Source: JANXVY01 sp040080145
Lineage (GTDB): Bacteria > Pseudomonadota > Alphaproteobacteria > Rhizobiales > Hyphomicrobiaceae
Reading direction: 5' to 3'
DNA length: 64,000 bases
Assembly (NCBI GenBank): GCA_040080145.1
Contig: JBEBJA010000028.1
Location: 7,790-71,789, forward strand
The notes beneath the pieces are model-generated. The model had not been told where the DNA came from. It saw only the letters and a program-made list of their open reading frames with translations, and made no database searches. Shown piece by piece: positions 53,896 through 61,114 of the stretch. Numbering within the stretch: the first letter of the stretch is position 1; each line of letters starts with the position of its first letter. The position numbers were made by a program, and so were the translations under genes.

Positions 53896-55443
53896 ATGGA
53901 AATTGACTATCCAGAGCACTATGCTGGCGACATCAATGAAGCCATTGAAATTGCAAAACATTTACAGAATAGTGGAAAATTTGATATTTTTCGTGGTCAA
54001 TTTTTAAATTTTCCAATCAGGCCGACGGGATTGCGGGAGGGGATTGATCGAAAAAAAGCCGCACAGGATTTGAACCACTTTCATGAGTGGGTTCGCAGGA
54101 CACCCGAGCTAGCATCATTGCATGACGCTCCAGACGCAGTATTGGCAGTAGCTCAGCACTATGGCATGCCGACGCCGCTTCTGGACTTCACCACTGACCC
54201 GAACATTGCGGGGCATTTTGCGTCACTTGGAAAACTAACGGACGATATCCCAGTCAGCCAGAGAGTCGGCACTATCATCTGCGCTAACAGACAAAGATTG
54301 GCCGACTCATGGAGGGACATAAATGAGCGGGCCAAGTCTAAAGAACCTTATATGGACTTGGTCCGTGTAGTCGAGCTTGACGTGCGAAACCTGTGGCGAT
54401 TGCAAGCTCAGCGTGGGTTATTTTTGAAAATTCATGTAGATCCCAACCTTCTAGAAATGTTCTCGCATCTGTTGCACATTTATTTTCCTCAATCTAACAA
54501 GCAGTCGACCATCGAAGACAGGCAAGTTTATCCGCCGAACAGGAGTCACCTTGAGACCTTGCTCGATCAATACTTCCTAATTCGAAGCTATCCTGAGCGT
54601 CGACAAAAGATGAACGAAGTGTTTGGTCACGAAATGGTGATAGCAGAAGATCGAGTGCGAGCTAGTCAAAAAAAGCAATTCAAGACCGGCGACTTTCCAC
54701 CGATACATCCATCGTGGAATATGCTCGCCATCTCGGGATGGCTGGAGGAGCCAGACGACCAATTCCTAGGTGAGGGTAACCTGAAGCAGGTGACAATAGT
54801 TGTTGATCTGGCTCAGACTGCAGCGGAAACCTTTGGTGCCGTCTGGAAAAAATTGATGCTAGAGACAGACCTTGTTTCACTGAGGAGTGCTCAGAATGTC
54901 GACTGGCGAATTGAGACAATTGCTGGAGAAGAAATCTACGTGGATGGCGAAGGCTCACCCACGATAGAACCTGTAAACTCTGAGTTTGATGATGAAGAAA
55001 ATGATTCCGTGGCAGGAATTGTAGCCATTATATTTGATGGGATGAGATTGAAACCGTACAGCTCCAATCACATTTCCACTGCCATAGCGGCTTATCTAGG
55101 AATGTTAGTAGAGTCTGCTGATGGTCTTTTAGAAGATATTGCGGATATCGAGATGATCGGCGGTTGGACGAGAGGTCGGTGCTTCTGCAATTCGACGGAT
55201 TTGCTGCATGCTATGCGTTGCGATCTATTGGAATACGTCAAGAACGATGTGCATGCGCAAATTGAACAGCAAGGTTGGCGCGGAAGTCTTGGATTGTGCG
55301 TTGATCCGCAACGACTGTTCGTCTTTGATGAGTTCATAAATTTGTTTGCTGAGCAACTTATCCCAACTCAAGCGTTGCTGCGCGTTGAAAAAGACGTTTT
55401 TGTGCTGAACCCGGCGCGGGTAGAACAAATCGGAGAATCCTAG
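53896..55443 (+). CDS. FRG-domain protein (515 aa)
   Basis: The N-terminus has an FRG domain: the Phe-Arg-Gly triad is F32-R33-G34 (FDIFRGQ), and the second motif AVAQHYGMPTPLLDFT at about 84-99 is typical. The rest (about 180-515) is not recognised and has no membrane segment. FRG domains occur in phage, plasmid and defence-linked proteins, and their activity is not established. GC is clearly lower than in the core genes, with AT-rich codons. GAGG lies before the ATG. It lies between two toxin-antitoxin modules. Confidence 0.82.
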   Translation: MEIDYPEHYAGDINEAIEIAKHLQNSGKFDIFRGQFLNFPIRPTGLREGIDRKKAAQDLNHFHEWVRRTPELASLHDAPDAVLAVAQHYGMPTPLLDFTTDPNIAGHFASLGKLTDDIPVSQRVGTIICANRQRLADSWRDINERAKSKEPYMDLVRVVELDVRNLWRLQAQRGLFLKIHVDPNLLEMFSHLLHIYFPQSNKQSTIEDRQVYPPNRSHLETLLDQYFLIRSYPERRQKMNEVFGHEMVIAEDRVRASQKKQFKTGDFPPIHPSWNMLAISGWLEEPDDQFLGEGNLKQVTIVVDLAQTAAETFGAVWKKLMLETDLVSLRSAQNVDWRIETIAGEEIYVDGEGSPTIEPVNSEFDDEENDSVAGIVAIIFDGMRLKPYSSNHISTAIAAYLGMLVESADGLLEDIADIEMIGGWTRGRCFCNSTDLLHAMRCDLLEYVKNDVHAQIEQQGWRGSLGLCVDPQRLFVFDEFINLFAEQLIPTQALLRVEKDVFVLNPARVEQIGES

Positions 55444-55543
55444 GCGCTAGCTCTCCTCGACTCTGGTCAGAATTCTATGCGTTATGCGCCTTAATCACAA
55501 TCAGACGGATGGTCAACGGGCGCAACATTTCTGTTGCATGTGT

Positions 55544-55840
55544 TCAAGCTCGCTTCGGCGACTTTTCGGGCTCGAACGTGATGCGGAGCCTCGTCCCTGT
55601 TGCCCGCGCAAAGCGCTTGAGCGTGCTACCGGACGGAATGGTGCGGCCACTCTCCATTCGCGCAATGGCGCTTTGCGACGTATCCATTTTCTCGGCCAAT
55701 TCCTCTTGCGTGAGGCCAGCACGCGACCGTGCAGAAATCAGCTCCGAGGCCAGAGCGAATTCCTCTTCAAGCGCATCGTACTCGCGGCGGTAATCGTCGT
55801 CGCGCAGCCACTTTTTATGCAGGTCCTTGATCTTGGTCAT
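55544..55840 (-). CDS. Antitoxin, HigA-like XRE-family protein
   Basis: A 98-residue protein: a charged N-terminal helix pair, then a helix-turn-helix (LISARSRAGLTQEELAEKMD, SQSAIARMESGR) of the XRE type near 38-75. The start overlaps the upstream toxin stop by ATGA, the HigBA order (toxin first). It should bind the toxin and repress the operon. The longer frame to 55999 lies inside the toxin gene in another frame and is not used. Confidence 0.87.
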   Translation of the reverse strand: MTKIKDLHKKWLRDDDYRREYDALEEEFALASELISARSRAGLTQEELAEKMDTSQSAIARMESGRTIPSGSTLKRFARATGTRLRITFEPEKSPKRA

Positions 55841-56160
55841 CGCACGTCCTTTGCCCGCTCGCGGGCCAGTCTGAGTTCTTTGTTGGGCGTCTTCTGCGTC
55901 TTCTTGATGAAGACCCGCACAATGACGACGCGCTGCCCAGACGCGGTCACGTAAATGGCACGCGATATGCCGTCCTTGCCCCTGATGCGCAGCTCCCATA
56001 GCTTGTCGTCAAGGTGATCGACGGTATCGCGTGGCAGGGCATCAAGCCCATGCTCCTCAATGATACCAGACAGGCGGACCAATCGGGCTCGCATGTCGGC
56101 GGGGAGAACTTCAATCTCCGCATCGACGAGTTCGTTCAACGTGTTGACCGTCCATGCCAT
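55837..56160 (-). CDS. Toxin, HigB-like (RelE/phage Gp49 type)
   Basis: A 107-residue protein. LPADMRARLVRLSGIIEEHG near 20-39, KLWELRIRGKDGISRAIYVT near 53-72 and RVVIVRVFIKKTQKTP near 76-91 are the conserved parts of the Gp49/HigB family, RelE-fold mRNA interferases. The downstream XRE gene overlaps by 4 bp. ATG 56160 (MAWTVNTL) fits the family; two other ATGs lie 9 and 12 bp upstream. Confidence 0.87.
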   Translation of the reverse strand: MAWTVNTLNELVDAEIEVLPADMRARLVRLSGIIEEHGLDALPRDTVDHLDDKLWELRIRGKDGISRAIYVTASGQRVVIVRVFIKKTQKTPNKELRLARERAKDVR

Positions 56161-56306
56161 CTTAATCATCATACCAATATTGAGATATTTAAGTCAAGCA
56201 ATGTTGCAACGGCATAGGGACTGCGGGCTTGCCGAGCGGCCCGCCCAGATAGGCCACGACCAGCCATCCCAAGGCTAAGGGCGGGTGCCTCTAGCGTGAA
56301 CGCCGC

Positions 56307-56603
56307 TTAAGCGTACAGACCTCGCGCCCGAGCCGGAATGTTGCCAATGCCGGTGCCGAGGATGGCAAGCAGTCTTGGACGCCCCTTGGCATCAATATCC
56401 ACGTATTTCAGGCGCACGAGGTCGTCCATGATCCAGATTGCCGATGCCGCGTGGGTCAGCTCTGAATAGCGAGTGTTTCGCAACTCAATCATGTACGCCA
56501 AGCGCAGAATAACGGTGCGGCAGTCAATGCCTGCACGGATCATCATTCCTGATTTTGTCAGGAACAGAAGAATGTGCGAGGCAGTCTCAAAATAAATTGG
56601 CAT
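56307..56603 (-). CDS. Hypothetical protein (98 aa)
   Basis: GGGAGGATGCG precedes ATG 56603, a strong ribosome-binding site. The product is probably a mainly helical small cytoplasmic protein, with a Val/Leu/Ile-rich centre (AGIDCRTVILRLAYMIELRN) and a Gly/Ala-rich C-terminal part (AILGTGIGNIPARARG). No family is recognised. It follows the membrane-protein gene at 56646 on the same strand and may be the last gene of the coupling-protein operon. Confidence 0.6.
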   Translation of the reverse strand: MPIYFETASHILLFLTKSGMMIRAGIDCRTVILRLAYMIELRNTRYSELTHAASAIWIMDDLVRLKYVDIDAKGRPRLLAILGTGIGNIPARARGLYA

Positions 56604-56645
56604 CGCATCCTCCCTTCGATTCCTGTTCGCCAATAATTGCAGGCC

Positions 56646-57230
56646 TCAGTACTCAACCTCACGACTACGAGCGCGAGGACTTGCTGCGCTCACGCCGTAC
56701 CGCATTGCTTCGCGTACTTGAGACAAGCTGACGGCCAACTCGTGCGCATGATCGGGCATCAGGTTTCCGGCGATGTGATACACGCGCCCTGACTTCAGGA
56801 TCATGCGCACACCGTGGGTGTACGGCACATCTTCATTCGGCTTCGGGAAAACGATCTGCTCGACCTCGATGTTCGCGATATCGCCAAGCGTGGCTTTCCA
56901 AGGGCCGATACTATTGGTCCAGTTGAACAGGCCGTGTGGTGACTCAATGACACCACCGCGCTTGAAGCAAATTGCACGCGGTTTTCCTGAGATCCGCCAA
57001 GCGCACCACATCACTGGCTTAACGGCTGCAAAACACGGCACCGCCAACATGAACCACCACGCCGAATATCCCTGCGCCACCGCAGCAGTCGACATGATGC
57101 ACACCACCATGCCAGCCCAAATCAGGAAGTACGCAAAACCATGCCCAAGAGTTTCCAATGTCGTGCGGGCCTCGCACCACTCGACGCCAACGCCGTCCAG
57201 CTTAGCGATAACTTCGCATTTGAAAATCAT
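56646..57230 (-). CDS. Two-helix membrane protein coupled to the VirD4-like ATPase (194 aa)
   Basis: After a 25-residue cytoplasmic start, two adjacent membrane helices follow (about 29-52 HGFAYFLIWAGMVVCIMSTAAVA and 57-78 AWWFMLAVPCFAAVKPVMWCAW), then a mainly beta domain of 110 residues. The start overlaps the coupling-ATPase stop by ATGA. VirD4-type proteins usually begin with just such a membrane pair, which the adjacent ATPase lacks, so this protein may supply it in trans. Function otherwise unknown. Confidence 0.62.
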   Translation of the reverse strand: MIFKCEVIAKLDGVGVEWCEARTTLETLGHGFAYFLIWAGMVVCIMSTAAVAQGYSAWWFMLAVPCFAAVKPVMWCAWRISGKPRAICFKRGGVIESPHGLFNWTNSIGPWKATLGDIANIEVEQIVFPKPNEDVPYTHGVRMILKSGRVYHIAGNLMPDHAHELAVSLSQVREAMRYGVSAASPRARSREVEY

Positions 57231-58609
57231 GGCCGTGTTCTTTCGATCTGAAGGCGTTCGAGATAAATCGGCGGCACACCGGCAACGAGGATCAGTTGCC
57301 GTCCCGTTTCACGCGCAAACCACTGCGTCACCTCGTTGGCATCGAGCAGGCGCACGCTGCGCAGGTTTTCCCGCATGCCGAGATCGCCATGTGCCATCGC
57401 GCCACCCGTCACCCTCGCCTCTTGCCGCTCGATCACCTGCGTCATGCCGAGGCGCTGCGAAATGTATTCACTTGTGGTCATGTCCGTATTGCCAAACGCT
57501 TGCAGCACTCCGGCATTGCCAAGAAACGTTTCCCACGACTTCGCGTAGTGCGTTTTCAACTGCGTCAGGTCTTGCAACACCGTCCAAAGCTTGACGCCGA
57601 AACCAGCCATCAGCCCCGCCGCCATCTCGATCGAACGCATGTGGCCGAGGGCCGGAAACTCATCAAGCACGAACCACACCGGCAACTGCCCACGCGGCAC
57701 AGGAGCCCTTTCCATCGCCCCTAATGCGATTTGAATCATGAGCCGCAGCCAGCGGTAATGCGTTGCCATGCGCAGGCTTGGCAGCACTAGATAGATCGTT
57801 ACATTTCCATCCCGCAGATCGGTCATGTTGAAGTCCGATATCTCCGTGATGTGCGCCACGTCATCGAATGGCGTCGTTTGCTCCTGCACGGTCGAAAGAA
57901 TGCTTTGCAACTCGCGCTGCCCGATTTGAAGTTTGCCGAGAAATGCCGCGCCGACATTCGCCACAGGCTCCAGCGATGAAGCCGTCATGGCCGTAAACAG
58001 CCTTTCGAGATCGACCGGAGTTCCGCTCATCACACGCCGCAGCTCGCGCAGCGTCGGCGCTTTGCCCGACGTGTTGAGCAAGTGCATAATGATTCCGCGT
58101 AGCAGATTTTTTCCGGCGTCCGTCCAATGGCTGTCACCGGAACTGTTGATGATGATGGCGTCCACGATCTGCGCCACATCCGCACCGAGCGTCTGTGCCG
58201 TGCAGTGTTCGAGATCAGAGAACGGATTGTAGGAAGCGGATTTGAAACCGCTCACGCCGAACGGATCGTACACGTAGGTCCTCTGGCCCATACCCCGACG
58301 ATGCGCCGCCGTCGCCTTGGCAAGCTCGCCCTTGATATCAAGCGCAACAACGGAACCTGGATAGCGCAAGATATTTGGAATGAGGACGGACATCGACTTG
58401 CCCGCGCGACTGCCCGCGACCGTCACGATATGGCGATCATCATCAATGCCGATCAACCGGCCCTGCCACGAGCCGAGCAGAACGCGACCAGCCATCCAAT
58501 TCCAACGCGGTCCGAGCTGCGTCGGGTGCGCCCAGACCTGTGACGGTGGCGATTCAAGTTGTGCGGCATTGCCCGAGCCGCGCGGCGGAAAATTCATTTC
58601 ACCAGTCAT
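57227..58609 (-). CDS. Type IV coupling ATPase (VirD4/TraG family), without N-terminal membrane helices
   Basis: A 460-residue T4CP. Walker A (AGSRAGKSMS) is at 65-74, GSVVALDIKGELA near 84, the Walker B motif PVWFVLDEFPALGH is in the middle, and the C-terminal TraG-type segment (SRGL-like MTTSEYISQRLGMTQV) is present. These ATPases bring the relaxase-DNA complex to a secretion channel. Usual members are about 550-700 residues with two N-terminal membrane helices; here the protein starts soluble. AGGAAGC precedes ATG 58609. The next gene overlaps by 4 bp. No mating-pore genes are in the window. Confidence 0.88.
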   Translation of the reverse strand: MTGEMNFPPRGSGNAAQLESPPSQVWAHPTQLGPRWNWMAGRVLLGSWQGRLIGIDDDRHIVTVAGSRAGKSMSVLIPNILRYPGSVVALDIKGELAKATAAHRRGMGQRTYVYDPFGVSGFKSASYNPFSDLEHCTAQTLGADVAQIVDAIIINSSGDSHWTDAGKNLLRGIIMHLLNTSGKAPTLRELRRVMSGTPVDLERLFTAMTASSLEPVANVGAAFLGKLQIGQRELQSILSTVQEQTTPFDDVAHITEISDFNMTDLRDGNVTIYLVLPSLRMATHYRWLRLMIQIALGAMERAPVPRGQLPVWFVLDEFPALGHMRSIEMAAGLMAGFGVKLWTVLQDLTQLKTHYAKSWETFLGNAGVLQAFGNTDMTTSEYISQRLGMTQVIERQEARVTGGAMAHGDLGMRENLRSVRLLDANEVTQWFARETGRQLILVAGVPPIYLERLQIERTRP

Positions 58610-58980
58610 GACGCAGCTTCCTCGTTGGCGTGTGCCAGAGAAATACGTGCGTCGATATCGTGCGTAAAGCGACAGAATGGGCCACTGCGAACCACGGCGG
58701 GTCAGCATGTTACACGCCGCGACAGCGAAATATTTTTACAGATCGAAATCACTATAGGCCCGCCGACGCGGGCGGCATGGGCTTGCAGCCCCGTCGCGTC
58801 AACAGCCGCACCCCAAGGGGTTTTGGTTCCCCCACGCCTTAAGGGGCGCGGTCCCCCCAAAAAAGCTGCAAGCAGCTTTGGGACTATTGACCCGCCTCCC
58901 CGCTCATTGCCGCGAGGCTAGTCAATTTGCGTGTCCGCAAATTTATTCAACAAGGCAGGACAGAAAAGGAGAACTTCAAA
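58610..58980. other. Gene-free stretch with GC blocks and a hairpin, candidate origin or promoter region
   Basis: This 371-bp space divides the left-reading coupling operon from right-reading genes. CCCCAAGGGG and runs of C near 58810-58858 precede AAAGCTGC-AA-GCAGCTTT (58862-58879), which on the minus strand is followed by a T-run and so could be a leftward terminator. Such structure between transfer genes could also belong to an oriT; I cannot identify a nic site. Confidence 0.5.
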
Positions 58981-59319
58981 ATGAACAAACATACAAAAGG
59001 ACCGTGGTTTACTGAAGTATGCGGCGAGCAGATCGACGTATGGACGCGGGATGGTGTTGTTGCGACATTGAACAATGCAAAGAAGGTCAAAACCAAAGCA
59101 AACGCATGCCTGATCGTAGCTGCACCGGAACTACTCATCGCCGCAGAACTCGCCGACACGCTCTGCAAACTCATCGCGCGATGGGTCGATGCAGAATGCG
59201 ACGACGCTTTCCGCATCATGGACGATATTGTGGCTCTCGCCGAATTTGAGAGCCAACCAGAGAAAGCCATCTTGAAGGCTCGCGGAGCCATCACCCCTTC
59301 ACTTGCACAGGGGGCCTAA
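58981..59319 (+). CDS. Phage/mobile-element hypothetical protein (112 aa)
   Basis: AAAAGGAG precedes the ATG. The pattern HTKGPWFTEVCG followed by KANACLIVAAPELLIAA is a widespread short protein type of phages and mobile elements (usually HTPGPW..NARLIAAAPELL). Its function is unknown. It is followed after 1 bp by the next gene and is probably co-transcribed with it. Confidence 0.75.
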   Translation: MNKHTKGPWFTEVCGEQIDVWTRDGVVATLNNAKKVKTKANACLIVAAPELLIAAELADTLCKLIARWVDAECDDAFRIMDDIVALAEFESQPEKAILKARGAITPSLAQGA

Positions 59320-59320
59320 C

Positions 59321-59869
59321 ATGACGATCAATCTCGCAGCATTCGAAAAAGGCACCCGCTACACCCACAAGGCAACGGGCGTTTTCTGGTTCTACTCCAC
59401 AGGGTCCGACCCATCCGCCCCGTTTGTGCTTCACCTCTACAACCGCCGCAGCATGAAGCCCGTTGCGTCGTACCGCTTCAAGACCGAAGCCAAGCGCGGC
59501 GACTGGGTGGCGAAGTACATCGAGAACCGGATGAAACACGAAGGGCGCAAAGCAGAGCGCCGCGCCGAGAATGCCGCCACTGAATTGAAGGTGGGCGACA
59601 TCCTTTATACCTGTTGGGGCTACGAGCAAACGAACGTCGAGTACTACCGCGTGATGGAGCGCAGCGGCGCGAAGAAGGTCGTTCTTCGACAGCTGCGCAA
59701 AGAGTACATCGCAACCGGCGATATGCAGGGCAACTCATACCCAGAGGTGACAGACCCGATCGGAGAGCCCGTTGTCAGGCTGGCGCGGCGCGATAGCGTG
59801 AAGATCAACGACAGCATCACCGCGTGGAAGTGGGACGGCCAATACAAGTCCGAGAGCAGCTACCACTAG
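59321..59869 (+). CDS. Hypothetical mobile-element protein (182 aa)
   Basis: A basic, mixed alpha/beta protein with no membrane segment. The N-terminal half carries KGTRYTHKATGVFWFY and KPVASYRFKTEAKRGD; the C-terminal half carries VGDILYTCWGYEQTNVEYYRV, reminiscent of small beta-rich phage proteins. ATG 59321 lies directly after the stop of the preceding gene and a GGGGG tract, so the two form an operon, ended by the terminator at 59897. Confidence 0.68.
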   Translation: MTINLAAFEKGTRYTHKATGVFWFYSTGSDPSAPFVLHLYNRRSMKPVASYRFKTEAKRGDWVAKYIENRMKHEGRKAERRAENAATELKVGDILYTCWGYEQTNVEYYRVMERSGAKKVVLRQLRKEYIATGDMQGNSYPEVTDPIGEPVVRLARRDSVKINDSITAWKWDGQYKSESSYH

Positions 59870-59896
59870 CCGCCCGCCACCTTAAATCAACTCGAC

Positions 59897-59925
59897 AGCC
59901 CCCGACGACCTCGGGGGCTTTCTCT
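59897..59925 (+). terminator. Rho-independent terminator
   Basis: AGCCCCCGA and TCGGGGGCT form a perfect 9-bp stem with a 5-nt loop, followed by a T-rich tract (TTCTCTTG). It lies 27 bp after the gene ending at 59869. Confidence 0.82.
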
Positions 59926-60038
59926 TGTCCACTCGCCACAAAAATTTATTTTCGAGCCCTTCCCGCGTCCGACGTTACACCGCGTTACGCCCTGCAATTC
60001 CTCGGGTCACAGGTTACGCGATGGCACAAGTATTGCGC

Positions 60039-60235
60039 GTTTACGGAGTCCGGATTACGAGGGTAAAAGATGAAACGAAGCAAAAGCGGAAACGGTAGTA
60101 AATGGGAATTGGTGGAATAACGGGCGCATAGCGAGATGTGTTTTTGTTTACGTAAACACGTAAACAGAAAACCGCCTCGACGTGTAAACCGCTGCCGCGT
60201 TTCCCCTGTACCCCTTGCCGCCGACGACTGTAAAC
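60039..60235. promoter_or_regulatory. GTAAAC-box cluster with TGTTTACGTAAACA palindrome before mobC
   Basis: This part of the 399-bp gene-free space (59870-60268) holds GTTTAC at 60039 and 60146 and GTAAAC at 60152, 60160, 60184 and 60230. The boxes at 60146 and 60152 form a perfect 14-bp palindrome TGTTTACGTAAACA (60145-60158), followed by CGTAAACAG. Five more boxes lie inside mobC and the relaxase gene. They may be operators, iterons or oriT accessory sites. The space ends at the mobC start, so it is also the best place for oriT. Confidence 0.65.
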
Positions 60236-60268
60236 AACCGCCCCTTTTGATCGTCCCGAGCTGGACCG

Positions 60269-61114
60269 ATGACCACCAGAGCACCAAAGACCGGCACGCC
60301 GAGAACGTCCGTCATGTCAGTACGGATGCCGCCCGAGCTGCGCCAGCAAGTCGAGCAAGCCGCGATCACGGCGGGCATGAGCTTGAGCGCGTACATCGCC
60401 GACACGCTGGCGAAAGCATCGCTGCCCCGTCCGGCTGGCGCTGTACCTGTCGCTGCTGAGCCGGTTTACAGCACATTACCTCATCGTGAGCGTGGTCAGG
60501 CTCCGATATCGGACGAGCGTGTAAACAGACCCGTAAACACGGCTGCAAACGGCTCGGTCGTGAATCCTCAGCCGCAGGCTTTGCAGCCCGTAGCGGGGGC
60601 AGTTGCATACATCATTGTAGGGTTGCGACTGATCGGCAGCGATATCAACCAGATTGCCCACACGATCAATTCTGGGATGCCCGCAGACAGCGGCAAGCTC
60701 GTTCGCGTCCTCCGTCGACTGCGCGACCTGTTCGAGATCGAAGGTGTGTTCGGTTCGGTCATGTTCGACCAGAAGGCAACCGACGAGCGCGGACGCATCG
60801 CCAACAACTTAAACCAGATTTCGCAGGCAGGACCGAGGGCTTTGCCTGCAATCGTCCAAGAGCTGGTGCAGGGCTATCTTGCTTTGCTCGCAGCCGCCAA
60901 CGCACACGACTTCTGTGCTCGCCTTACCGTCGTTCAGCAGTGGCACCAATCCAATGATTCCCCGCATCCACAAGCGCGGCAGCAGCTTCAAGACGGCGGT
61001 GCAATACGTCCTGCACGACCCGCTGCCCCAACATTCCAGCCTCGACCAAGACCAGCTCCGCCAGAAATCCCAGACGGCAAATCGGGTTTCTTGGACCGAC
61101 TGCTTAAATCTTGA
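60269..61114 (+). CDS. mobC: MobC-like relaxosome accessory protein
   Basis: A 281-residue protein. Its N-terminus is ribbon-helix-helix-like (RTSVMSVRMPPELRQQVEQA, SLSAYIADTLAKA), and the middle has the MobC pattern LRLIGSDINQIAHTINSG and RIANNLNQISQAG. MobC proteins bind oriT next to the nick and help the relaxase. The C-terminal 50 residues are Pro/Arg/Gln-rich and overlap the relaxase gene by 161 bp in another frame. Five GTAAAC-type boxes lie upstream and three inside the gene. Confidence 0.8.
   Translation: MTTRAPKTGTPRTSVMSVRMPPELRQQVEQAAITAGMSLSAYIADTLAKASLPRPAGAVPVAAEPVYSTLPHRERGQAPISDERVNRPVNTAANGSVVNPQPQALQPVAGAVAYIIVGLRLIGSDINQIAHTINSGMPADSGKLVRVLRRLRDLFEIEGVFGSVMFDQKATDERGRIANNLNQISQAGPRALPAIVQELVQGYLALLAAANAHDFCARLTVVQQWHQSNDSPHPQARQQLQDGGAIRPARPAAPTFQPRPRPAPPEIPDGKSGFLDRLLKS

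Noticed and set aside
60084..60120. Tiny frame starting ATGAAACGAAGC before mobC
   Set aside because: Only about 16 codons, no ribosome-binding evidence; more likely chance within the regulatory space.
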